DNA of 64,000 nucleotides. It comes from JALORV01 sp963724365 (GTDB lineage Bacteria > Pseudomonadota > Gammaproteobacteria > Burkholderiales > Burkholderiaceae_F). Location: contig CAVRUR010000001.1 in NCBI GenBank assembly GCA_963724365.1, positions 124,001-188,000 of the forward strand, in the 5' to 3' direction. The position numbers and the translations under genes are program-made. Below, in pieces: positions 17,390-29,670 of the stretch. The number at the start of each line of letters is the position of its first letter. The first letter of the stretch is position 1. The notes below the pieces were generated by a model. That model was not told the origin of the DNA and made no database searches. It saw only the letters and a list, made by a program, of their open reading frames with translations.

Positions 17390-17482
17390 TCAACGAGGAA
17401 GAGTAGACGTACCCATCAGGAACTCGTCCACCGCGCGCGCACTCTGACGCCCTTCGCGCAATGCGCGCGGTCGCGCGCGTTC
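17390..17482 (-). pseudogene. Relict second copy of the gltD 3' end
   Basis: Reading the minus strand, this stretch encodes ALREGRQSARAVDEFLMG, then TSTLPR and a TGA. The true gltD, 143 bases upstream, ends AIREGRQCARAVDEFLMG, then VTTLPR. Over about 65 bases the two copies differ mostly at third codon positions, with one Cys-to-Ser and a few changes near the end. Upstream of this the similarity stops. This looks like the tail of a paralogous or replaced gltD rather than a fresh tandem duplication. Confidence 0.7.
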
Positions 17483-17532
17483 CACAACCTGCCCACGCCC
17501 TCGCGTGGCGAGCGCTGGGCGATCCGCGAGCT

Positions 17533-19032
17533 TCAACGTGGAAGCGTGGTAACCCCCATCAGGAACTCGTCGACCGCGCGCGCACATTGACGCCCCTCGC
17601 GGATCGCCCACACGACCAGGCTCTGGCCGCGGCGCATGTCGCCGGCGGCGAACACCTTCGGCACATTGGTCGCGTAGGCGCGGACTCCACCCTTGGCGTC
17701 TTCGGTTGCAGCTCGCGCGTTGCCGCGCGCGTCCTTCTCGATACCGAACGCCTCCAGCACGGAACCGACCGGCGCCACGAAACCCATTGCAAAAAGGACG
17801 AGGTCGGCCGGCAGTTCGAACTCCGAGCCGGGAACCTCGGTCATCTTCATCGCACCGGTAACCGGATCCTTCTGCCATTCGACCCGCGTCGCCACCAACG
17901 CCCGCACGTTGCCCTTGCCGTCTCCCTCGAAGCGCTTGGTGGTTACCGCCCAGTCGCGCTCGACGCCTTCTTCATGCGAGCTGGACGTACGCAGCTTCAC
18001 TGGCCAATACGGCCAAGTGAGCTCCTTGTTCTCCCTGGCCGGGGGCTGCGGCAGCAGCTCGAACTGCGTCACCGACTTGGCGCCATGCCGGTTCGACGTG
18101 CCGACACAGTCCGAGCCAGTGTCGCCGCCGCCGATGACGACGACATGCTTGCCGGTGGCGAGGATTTGCTCCTTCACCTCGTCGCCGGCCACGATCTTGT
18201 TCTGCTGAGGCAGGAACTCCATTGCGAAGTGCACGCCCTTCAGTTCGCGGCCCGGCACCGGCAGGTCGCGCGACTGCTCGGCGCCGCCCGACAGCACGAC
18301 AGCATCGAAGTCGCGCAGGAGCTGCGCCGGATCGATCGTCTCCGTCGCCCAGTTGGTGACCCCACCGTTGAGCTTGCCCTTGCTGACCAGGACTCCGGTC
18401 CGGAACGTGACGCCCTCGGCCTCCATCTGGACGATGCGTCGATCGATGTGCGATTTCTCCATCTTGAAGTCGGGAATGCCGTAACGCAGCAGTCCGCCGA
18501 TGCGATCGTTCTTCTCGAACACGGTCACGTCGTGGCCGGCGCGCGCGAGCTGCTGCGCAGCCGAAAGCCCGGCCGGACCGCTGCCAACCACCGCGATTCT
18601 GCGTCCGGTCTTCACGCGTGGCTGCTGGGGCACGACCCAGCCTTCTTCCCAGCCCTTGTCGATGATCTTGTGCTCGATCGACTTGATGCCGACCGGAGCG
18701 TCCTCGATGTTGAGCGTGCATGCGGCCTCGCACGGCGCGGGGCACACGCGCCCCGTGAACTCGGGGAAGTTGTTGGTGCTGTGCAGGACGTCGAGCGCTG
18801 CCTTCCAGTCACCGCGGTACACGAGGTCGTTGAAGTCCGGAATGATGTTGTTGACCGGGCAGCCGTGATTGCAGAACGGAATGCCGCAGTCCATGCAGCG
18901 CGCCCCTTGCACTGTCGCCTGTTCGTCGGTGAGGTGGACGACAAACTCGCGCCAGTGCTGCTTGCGCGACTGGGGTGCTTCTGCGGCCTCTTCGAGCCGC
19001 TGGTACTCCATGAATCCCGTGATCTTTCCCAT
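17533..19032 (-). CDS. gltD: Glutamate synthase small subunit GltD
   Basis: GltD takes electrons from NADPH through FAD and two 4Fe-4S clusters to GltB. The 499-residue protein has N-terminal Cys motifs CMDCGIPFCNHGCPVNN and CPAPCEAACTL. An FAD site (VVGSGPAGLSAAQQLARAG) and an NADPH site (VVIGGGDTGSDCVG) follow, and the end is VFAAGDMRRGQSLVVWAI. It starts two bases after a small membrane-protein gene that separates it from gltB. A diverged copy of its last 22 codons lies downstream. Confidence 0.97.
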   Translation of the reverse strand: MGKITGFMEYQRLEEAAEAPQSRKQHWREFVVHLTDEQATVQGARCMDCGIPFCNHGCPVNNIIPDFNDLVYRGDWKAALDVLHSTNNFPEFTGRVCPAPCEAACTLNIEDAPVGIKSIEHKIIDKGWEEGWVVPQQPRVKTGRRIAVVGSGPAGLSAAQQLARAGHDVTVFEKNDRIGGLLRYGIPDFKMEKSHIDRRIVQMEAEGVTFRTGVLVSKGKLNGGVTNWATETIDPAQLLRDFDAVVLSGGAEQSRDLPVPGRELKGVHFAMEFLPQQNKIVAGDEVKEQILATGKHVVVIGGGDTGSDCVGTSNRHGAKSVTQFELLPQPPARENKELTWPYWPVKLRTSSSHEEGVERDWAVTTKRFEGDGKGNVRALVATRVEWQKDPVTGAMKMTEVPGSEFELPADLVLFAMGFVAPVGSVLEAFGIEKDARGNARAATEDAKGGVRAYATNVPKVFAAGDMRRGQSLVVWAIREGRQCARAVDEFLMGVTTLPR

Positions 19033-19034
19033 CG

Positions 19035-19457
19035 CTATCTCATTTCGTCGTTACAGTGTTCAGTGCCGGTCTGCGACCGCCGCGTCAGAAACTCACGCAA
19101 TCCGGGCTCGGGCACCGCCCGTCCGCGGTGCAACCAGAGCCACGCGAGCGTCGCGTTCAGATGCGCTCCCAGTACAGCTCCGATCAGGATCGTGCCGCTG
19201 AGCCACTCCAGCGCGCCCGGCACCGGACCCTGGGTGTGCATCCACATATAGACCGGGACTGACAGCGTCGCGACGAGAATCATCGCCGGCACGACCCACG
19301 GCAAGGCAAGCAGCACCGCTGCTGTCGCGACGACCGTACGCACGTCCTCCGGCGCCGTGCGCAGGTTCCACAGCAGCAAGGCCAGCGGCACGCTCAGCAG
19401 CAGGCCCGGCAACCAGTCGCGCAGTTGTGTGGGCCACAGCGTGAGTGGCGGGCGCAT
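19035..19457 (-). CDS. Small membrane protein of unknown function between gltB and gltD
   Basis: A 140-residue protein that I do not recognise. It has about three to four hydrophobic segments: residues about 13-29, 40-72 (perhaps two helices) and 85-108. There is a charged C-terminal tail with RRGRAVPEPGLREFLTRRS-like sequence and no metal or catalytic motif. It begins nine bases after gltB and ends two bases before gltD, so it is almost certainly co-transcribed and translationally coupled to gltD. Codon use looks like its neighbours. Confidence 0.7.
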   Translation of the reverse strand: MRPPLTLWPTQLRDWLPGLLLSVPLALLLWNLRTAPEDVRTVVATAAVLLALPWVVPAMILVATLSVPVYMWMHTQGPVPGALEWLSGTILIGAVLGAHLNATLAWLWLHRGRAVPEPGLREFLTRRSQTGTEHCNDEMR

Positions 19458-19466
19458 GCTGGATCA

Positions 19467-24164
<4,698 letters not shown>

Positions 24165-24253
24165 GTCGAACGTCCGGCAAAGTAAGCCCGCTTCCGGAGG
24201 GTCACGGCGCTTTCGGACTTTACTGCGCGAACACTGCACCGCACAACCGAATC

Positions 24254-24274
24254 AATAGGGGTCTGTCCCCTATT
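24254..24274. repeat. REP-like palindrome next to the RAYT gene
   Basis: AATAGGGG (24254-24261) and CCCCTATT (24267-24274) form a perfect eight-pair stem with loop TCTGT. A further half-copy, CAATAGGGG, is at 24301-24309. Palindromes of the type AATAGGGGTCNGNCCCCTATT commonly accompany RAYT genes as far as I recall. A T-run follows on the plus strand only, and no plus-strand gene ends here, so a terminator role is unlikely. Confidence 0.65.
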
Positions 24275-24323
24275 TTTACGGCACAGACACCATGCCCAGA
24301 CAATAGGGGCCATATCAGGTCAT

Positions 24324-25025
24324 CTAGGGTATGGGGGATCCTCGGTTTGAACGTGGCCTGCCAGCCTGCGCGCGCTCCGGGCGGCGCGTACACATGGGTG
24401 CAATCTGGCGTACGAATGCCCTTGAACCGAGCACCCAACCGCCAGTAAGTGCTCGCTCAAGCCGAATGGCTTCGTCGTTCGAAACTCCGTGTTGCAGGAA
24501 TCCACGGTAGGCCGCCTGTCGCTCGTAAGGTGTGTTGCCGAGTGCCCAATAGACAGGGTGGTCCGACATGCCTGGATCGGTCGCGAGCCCGACATGGTGG
24601 CGGCAACTCGACCAACGCGACTCCTCGGGAACAGCGGCCAGCCCGGCCAGGACCGGCTGTGATTCGATGTAACGCAGTGCCGAAAGCAGTTCGGCTTCCG
24701 GTTCCAGCAGCGCGGCGCGATAGCGGCCGTCGAACAGCGCGCCCTTTTCCCGACGTCGGTCGTTTACCCAGCGAACGTAGCGGCGCCCGATCGACTGCAT
24801 CGCCCGGCCGAGTCCGTGCGCATCGGCCGGCGTCGCCAACAGCCATATCCCTCGCGGCAGCAGCGCGTAGCCGTGCAGGCCGACGTCGGCCTCCACCATC
24901 GCGGCGCGCAGTACACCGAGCAGCTGGTTCGCATCATCGTCGTCGCTGACAACGGCGCGCGCACCCGCGCGCTGCGCAACGAGGTGCGGGTATCCGCCGA
25001 TCGAGAGCCGCGCGAGTCGCGCCAT
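24324..25025 (-). CDS. Degenerate REP-associated tyrosine transposase (RAYT-like) lacking the HUH motif
   Basis: A 233-residue protein with the Y1 transposase framework: GYPHLVAQRAG, then HGYALLPRGIWLLATP, SIGRRYVRWVNDRR, GALFDGRYRAALLE and LRYIESQPVLAGLAAVPEESRWSS. In active RAYTs the second segment reads PNHVHLL; here both histidines are lost (residues about 58-61 are RGIW), so the metal site is gone. The candidate catalytic Tyr83 remains. It is probably inactive as a nuclease, or has become a DNA-binding protein. It lies between dgt and gltB with a REP-like palindrome just downstream. Confidence 0.75.
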   Translation of the reverse strand: MARLARLSIGGYPHLVAQRAGARAVVSDDDDANQLLGVLRAAMVEADVGLHGYALLPRGIWLLATPADAHGLGRAMQSIGRRYVRWVNDRRREKGALFDGRYRAALLEPEAELLSALRYIESQPVLAGLAAVPEESRWSSCRHHVGLATDPGMSDHPVYWALGNTPYERQAAYRGFLQHGVSNDEAIRLERALTGGWVLGSRAFVRQIAPMCTRRPERAQAGRPRSNRGSPIP

Positions 25026-25042
25026 GGCTCGGCAGGCCGGGA

Positions 25043-26155
25043 TCAGCCGTCGCCGACGGCGTACAGGCGGCGATGCTCGCGGATCGCGTAGCGATCCGTC
25101 ATCCCGGCCACGTAGTCCGCTATCGCGCGCGGCTTGTCCAGCACAGCGCGCGCCTGATGGTCAGACGGCAGCAGGCGAGGCTCCTCATCGAACGCTTCGA
25201 AGAGCTCGCGCACGACCTTGCGCGCCTTCGCAGTCATGCGCATCACTTGATAGTGACGATAGAGGTTGTCGTAAAGGAAGCGCTTCAGGGCGTCAGCCTC
25301 GGCGCGCAGCGCGGATGAGAACGCGACCAGCGGGCCCGCCTTCCGAACATCGTCGAGCGATCCCGGTGCCGCGGCCTCGATGCGTCGTGTGCTTTCTTCC
25401 GTCAGATCGACGATCAGCGTGTTGATCATGCGGCGCACGGTTTCATGGATCATCCGGCGCTCGGCGATCGCCGGGAAGTCCTTACGCACGAGCGCGGCGT
25501 GACGTGCGAACAAGGGCACCGACTCGAGCTGCCCGATGTCGAGCAGCCCCGAACGCAGGCCGTCGTCGATGTCGTGATTGTTGTAGGCGATCTCGTCGGC
25601 CAGGTTCGCGATCTGCGCTTCCAGGCTGGGCTGGCGCTTCAGTAGAAAGCGTTCGCCAAGTTCACCGAGCCTGCGCGCGTTCTCGAGCGAACAGTGCTTC
25701 AGGATGCCCTCGCGCGTTTCGAACGTCAGGTTCAGTCCGTTGAAGGCGCCGTAGCGTTCCTCCAGCTCCTCGACGACCCGCAGCGACTGCAGGTTGTGCT
25801 CGAAACCTCCGTGCGGTCGCATGCATTCGGCCAAAGCGTCCTGGCCCGCGTGTCCGAATGGAGTGTGGCCCAGGTCGTGTGCCAGAGAGACAGCCTCGAC
25901 CAGGTCTTCATTGAGACGAAGGTTGCGTGCGATGGCGCGGGCGATCTGCGCCACTTCGAGCGAGTGCGTCAGACGAGTGCGGAACAGATCGCCTTCGTGA
26001 TTGACGAAAACCTGCGTCTTGTACTCGAGCCGGCGGAATGCCGTCGAGTGGATGATGCGATCGCGGTCGCGCTGGAAGTCGGTGCGGCCCTTCACGGATG
26101 CTTCGGCATGGCGTCGCCCGCGCGACTGAGCGGGATCGGCCGCGTAGGGTGCCAA
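25043..26155 (-). CDS. dgt: Deoxyguanosinetriphosphate triphosphohydrolase-like protein
   Basis: A 370-residue HD-domain protein of the shorter dGTPase-like type. FRRLEYKTQVFVNHEGDLFRTR leads to the metal ligands His64 (RLTHSLEVAQ) and His93-Asp94 (AHDLGHTPFGHAG), with LADEIAYNNHDIDDGLR later. It hydrolyses dNTPs to nucleoside and triphosphate, which tunes dNTP pools. It lies 21 bases after aroB on the same strand. Confidence 0.93.
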   Translation of the reverse strand: MAPYAADPAQSRGRRHAEASVKGRTDFQRDRDRIIHSTAFRRLEYKTQVFVNHEGDLFRTRLTHSLEVAQIARAIARNLRLNEDLVEAVSLAHDLGHTPFGHAGQDALAECMRPHGGFEHNLQSLRVVEELEERYGAFNGLNLTFETREGILKHCSLENARRLGELGERFLLKRQPSLEAQIANLADEIAYNNHDIDDGLRSGLLDIGQLESVPLFARHAALVRKDFPAIAERRMIHETVRRMINTLIVDLTEESTRRIEAAAPGSLDDVRKAGPLVAFSSALRAEADALKRFLYDNLYRHYQVMRMTAKARKVVRELFEAFDEEPRLLPSDHQARAVLDKPRAIADYVAGMTDRYAIREHRRLYAVGDG

Positions 26156-26176
26156 GGCCGTTTTGCAACGCCGCGT

Positions 26177-27256
26177 TCACAGGTAGCCCCCTGCCGCGAG
26201 GGTCTCGTCGAGCGCGATGTCGGGAACCGTACGTTGCACGGCGCGGCCGATGCGCTCGAGCAGGACAAAGCGAATGTTGCCCGCCTCGGACTTCTTGTCG
26301 CCTCGCATCGATTCTGTCGCGTCGCGCGCTGACAGGCCAGCGATGCGCGTCGGCAGTCCGGCTGCCCGTATCGCGCCTTCCACCTGAGCAACCGCCTCGC
26401 GCGGTAGCAGCCCGACGCGGGTCGACAGGTCGGCCGCGAGCACCAGGCCGCAGCCGACGGCCTCGCCGTGCAGCCACTCCGAGTAACCGGTAAGCGCCTC
26501 AATCGCATGGCCGAACGTATGGCCAAGGTTCAGCAGAGCGCGCTCGCCCGACTCACGCTCGTCCCGCGCGACGATGCCGGCCTTGATCTCGCAGGAGCGG
26601 GCGATTGCTCGCGTCAGCGCGTCCGGATCGCGTGCCCGCAGTGCGGGCAGGTCGCTCGATGTGCGTTCGAAGTAGTCCCGGTCGCCCAGCAATCCGTGCT
26701 TCAACACCTCCGCCAGTCCCGCCGACAGTTCGCGGTCAGGCAGGGTCCGCAGCGTCTCGGTATCAGTGATGACGAGTTGTGGCTGGTGAAAGGCACCGAT
26801 CAGGTTCTTGCCGCGCACATGATTGATGCCCGTCTTGCCTCCGACCGACGAATCGACCTGGGCCAGCAGGGTCGTTGGCACCTGTACGAAGCGGATGCCG
26901 CGCATGTAGACCGCCGCGGCGAAACCCGCGACATCACCGACCACTCCGCCTCCGAGCGCGACGACCAGGCTCTTGCGGTCTGCGCGACAATCGACCAGCG
27001 CATCGAGGATGGTCGACACCGACGACCACTGCTTGTGCTTCTCGCCGTCCGGCAGGACGACCGTCACGACACCCGCAATCGCTTCGAGCGCCTTGCGCAA
27101 GGACTCGGCATACAGGCCACCGACCGTCGTGCTCGTGACAAGTGCGATGCGTGTCGGCGCAAGGGGTGCGATGAACTCGGCGGCACGACCCAGCAGGTCG
27201 GCACCGATGAGGATGTCGTATTGGCGGCCAGGAAGACCGACGACCACGCGTTGCAT
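26177..27256 (-). CDS. aroB: 3-dehydroquinate synthase AroB
   Basis: AroB converts DAHP to 3-dehydroquinate in the shikimate pathway, using NAD and a divalent metal. The 359-residue protein shows LPDGEKHKQWSS, the NAD loop ALGGGVVGDVAGFAA, KTGINHVRGKNLIGAFHQP, and the metal ligands in GLAEVLKHGLLGD, LNLGHTFGHAIE and WLHGEAVGCG. It follows aroK, the common betaproteobacterial pairing. Confidence 0.97.
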   Translation of the reverse strand: MQRVVVGLPGRQYDILIGADLLGRAAEFIAPLAPTRIALVTSTTVGGLYAESLRKALEAIAGVVTVVLPDGEKHKQWSSVSTILDALVDCRADRKSLVVALGGGVVGDVAGFAAAVYMRGIRFVQVPTTLLAQVDSSVGGKTGINHVRGKNLIGAFHQPQLVITDTETLRTLPDRELSAGLAEVLKHGLLGDRDYFERTSSDLPALRARDPDALTRAIARSCEIKAGIVARDERESGERALLNLGHTFGHAIEALTGYSEWLHGEAVGCGLVLAADLSTRVGLLPREAVAQVEGAIRAAGLPTRIAGLSARDATESMRGDKKSEAGNIRFVLLERIGRAVQRTVPDIALDETLAAGGYL

Positions 27257-27320
27257 CGCGCGATTGTACGAGGGCGCCTTGCGAACGGACTGAGCGTGAC
27301 TCAGCGGGAATCAACGGGTC

Positions 27321-27857
27321 TCAGCGGCCCGCGACGATCGCCACGACGTCCGGATGCGTGGTCAGTCGCTCGACCAGTCGCTTCGGGTTTGCGGCCGCCG
27401 ACTGGAAAGTCAGATGCGCGGTCTCCGCGTAGAGCGGCTCGCGCTCGGCCAGCAGGTGTTCGATGCGCTCGCGCGGATTTTCGGTCTGCAACAGCGGGCG
27501 CGCCTTGTCACGGCGGGTGCGGCGAAACACTTCGTCGGCCGAAGCCCGTAGGTAGATCACGAGACCTCGCTCGTGCAGGCGCTGGCGTGTCTGCGCATCG
27601 AGCACCGCGCCGCCGCCGGTGGCCAGGACGATGCCAGATCGCTGGCTAAGCTCGTCAAGCAGGGTCGCCTCGCGCCGCCGGAAACCCTCTTCGCCTTCGA
27701 TCTCGAAGATCGTCGGGATCGACACTCCGCTGCGCGCCTCGAGTTCGCGGTCGGCGTCGATGAACTCGAAGCCGATCGCCTCGGCCAGCAAGCGGCCGAT
27801 CGTCGACTTGCCGGCGCCCATCATGCCGATCAGAAAGACGGGTTTGTGCGCAACCAT
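27321..27857 (-). CDS. aroK: Shikimate kinase AroK
   Basis: AroK phosphorylates shikimate with ATP. From ATG 27857 the protein has 178 residues. The P-loop is GMMGAGKSTIGRLLA (residues about 10-24), the shikimate-binding DADRELEARSG and GFRRREATLL segments follow, and ATGGGAVLD and the lid VIYLRASADEVFRRTRRDKARP complete the fold. An earlier start at 27893 is open but adds residues without homology. Confidence 0.95.
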   Translation of the reverse strand: MVAHKPVFLIGMMGAGKSTIGRLLAEAIGFEFIDADRELEARSGVSIPTIFEIEGEEGFRRREATLLDELSQRSGIVLATGGGAVLDAQTRQRLHERGLVIYLRASADEVFRRTRRDKARPLLQTENPRERIEHLLAEREPLYAETAHLTFQSAAANPKRLVERLTTHPDVVAIVAGR

Positions 27858-27936
27858 CGCGGAAGCGTAGCCGACGATCAGACCAGAAAGCACAAGGGCC
27901 GCACGCGGCGGCCCTTGGATTCGACACGCCAGTTGA

Positions 27937-29627
27937 TCAGTTCGGGTTCGTACAGACCGCTGCCTGGACTCCGAACGGACTCAGGCGAAAGCCCGGCGTC
28001 GATGTGTTGTCAACGTCCGCCTTCGCGGCCGACAGTCGGTAGTCGTACGGTAGTCGAGCGCTCCGAACCCGCTGTCGCCGCCCGCGCTTCGATCTGATAG
28101 TCCGCCCAGAATGCGAACCGTTGCCCGTGCCGGACACGGAGAACAACGAATCCGGAACTGTCTGTCACGCCATTGTTATCCAGCGTGAAGGCAGCCGACT
28201 GGCCCGGCCAGAGGATTGCCGTCCATGTTCTGATTGTTGTCGCCGGTATCGAGCACGCCGTTGAAGTTCGTGTCCTCGTTGTCGCACTGGACCGGCGGCG
28301 CCGTTGAAGCACCCAGCCGGTTCCCACCGTGAAGGCCATGCTGCCCTTGTAGTAGATACGAGCGGCAGCAGCCGGATCGAAACCGGCGCTCCGGCAACAC
28401 CTTGCCCAGCGGCATTGGTGACGTAGATGCTGAAGAGCTTTTCGTAGTCGAGGTTGTTGTTGACCTTGGCGATCTCGTTGTTCGTCGAAATGCGGACGAA
28501 CAGCGGCTGCTGGGAAATGGTCAGCTTCGCAGCCTTCTCATTGGCGTTACACGGCGCAACACCGCCATTTGGCAGCGTGGCCACGCCATCCACCGATGCG
28601 CACACGACGATCTGGTCTGTTCCCGTCGTTGCCGCGCCCGGCGATGAACCGGGCCGACACCAGGCCCTCCGGTATTGCTCAGCACCGGTGCCGCCGTCGT
28701 GTCGACGCTCAATTTTCCAAACGGGGGTGACGAAGCGATCCGGAACCGCACTGGCGCATTGCGCAACCGGGATGCCCAACGCCGCACCCAGGTCGCCGGT
28801 TACGCGCACGTCGAACTGTGAATAGTTGGTTTCCGCCCCTGCCCGCATTCGGCCCTACGACCGATGGATTGGCCTGAATCGTCAGATCCTTGACAGCGAC
28901 GCCGGCGGGTTCGATCGGCCGGCAGCGCTGTGCTGCCCGCCTTCACAGCGACCGTCGCAGTGGCATTTGCACCGGTGCCGGTCACCGAGGACGTCCGCCG
29001 TGACGCCGGTCAGATTCACCTTGGCGAGTCCCGCAGCATTGTCGGTGCTCGCCACCGCCGAGGACAAGGTGCCTCCCGTGGTAGCTGAAACTGACCACGA
29101 CGCCACCGAGCGGCACTTTGGCCGCGTCGACGACCGAGGCCGATATCTCGACCGCGGTGGTCGGGCTCAATGGCGGCAGTCGGTGGCGAGGCCGTCAGCG
29201 TGAGTGTAGTACCGGTGACCGAGACGCCGGCCTGTCCGGATACAGTGCCGCTGGCCGCACGAATCGTCACATCGCGATTGCCGCGATCCGATCCCAATCC
29301 GAATGTCGCCGTCATGCGACCGGATGTATCGGTCGTCACGGAGGTGCTGTTGATGATCCCGGACGAGGCGCTCAGCGATATCGGTATGTCGGCGAGCGCG
29401 CGGCGGTTCGCGTCGACCGCAGTGATCGTCACCTGCGTCGACTGGTTCGCCTTGGCTTCGAGCGTCGGCGTCGCCACCGTTACCTCGAGCGCGGCGAGCG
29501 TGGTCGTTCCCGTCGGCGTCACCGGGTCCGGGCCCGGCGCCAGATCGCCGCCACAGGCGAGCATGGTTACGCTGGCCGCGAAGGCGATCGCAGCAGAAAA
29601 GGTACGCAGGTAGCCGTTCTTCGACAC
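27937..29627 (-). pseudogene. Ig-like-domain surface lipoprotein gene, multiply frameshifted
   Basis: From GTG 29627 (good GAGGGG site upstream) the product starts with a lipoprotein signal (lipobox VTMLACGG) and at least one invasin-type Ig-like (Big_1) domain, TQVTITAVDANRRALADIPI and GIINSTSVTTDTSGRMTATF. A second similar domain continues in other frames (SASVVDAAKVPLGGVVVSFS, then TGGTLSSAVASTDNAAGLAKV). The C-terminal part has DTGDNNQNMDGNPLAG, a Cys-bearing unique domain and the end FGVQAAVCTNPN, stop 27937. At least five frame changes are needed. It lies between pilQ and aroK and may be a surface adhesin-like protein; function is not known. Confidence 0.65.
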
Positions 29628-29670
29628 GTTCTTCCCCTCATTGCTTCGTACAACCACGGTCAACTTCCGC

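Noticed and set aside
17461..19251. Plus-strand open frame of 596 codons opposite gltD
   Set aside because: Antisense shadow of GltD with no motif, signal or ribosome binding site.
24254..24274. Palindrome read as a rho-independent terminator
   Set aside because: The T-run follows only on the plus strand, where no gene ends; the adjoining genes are on the minus strand.
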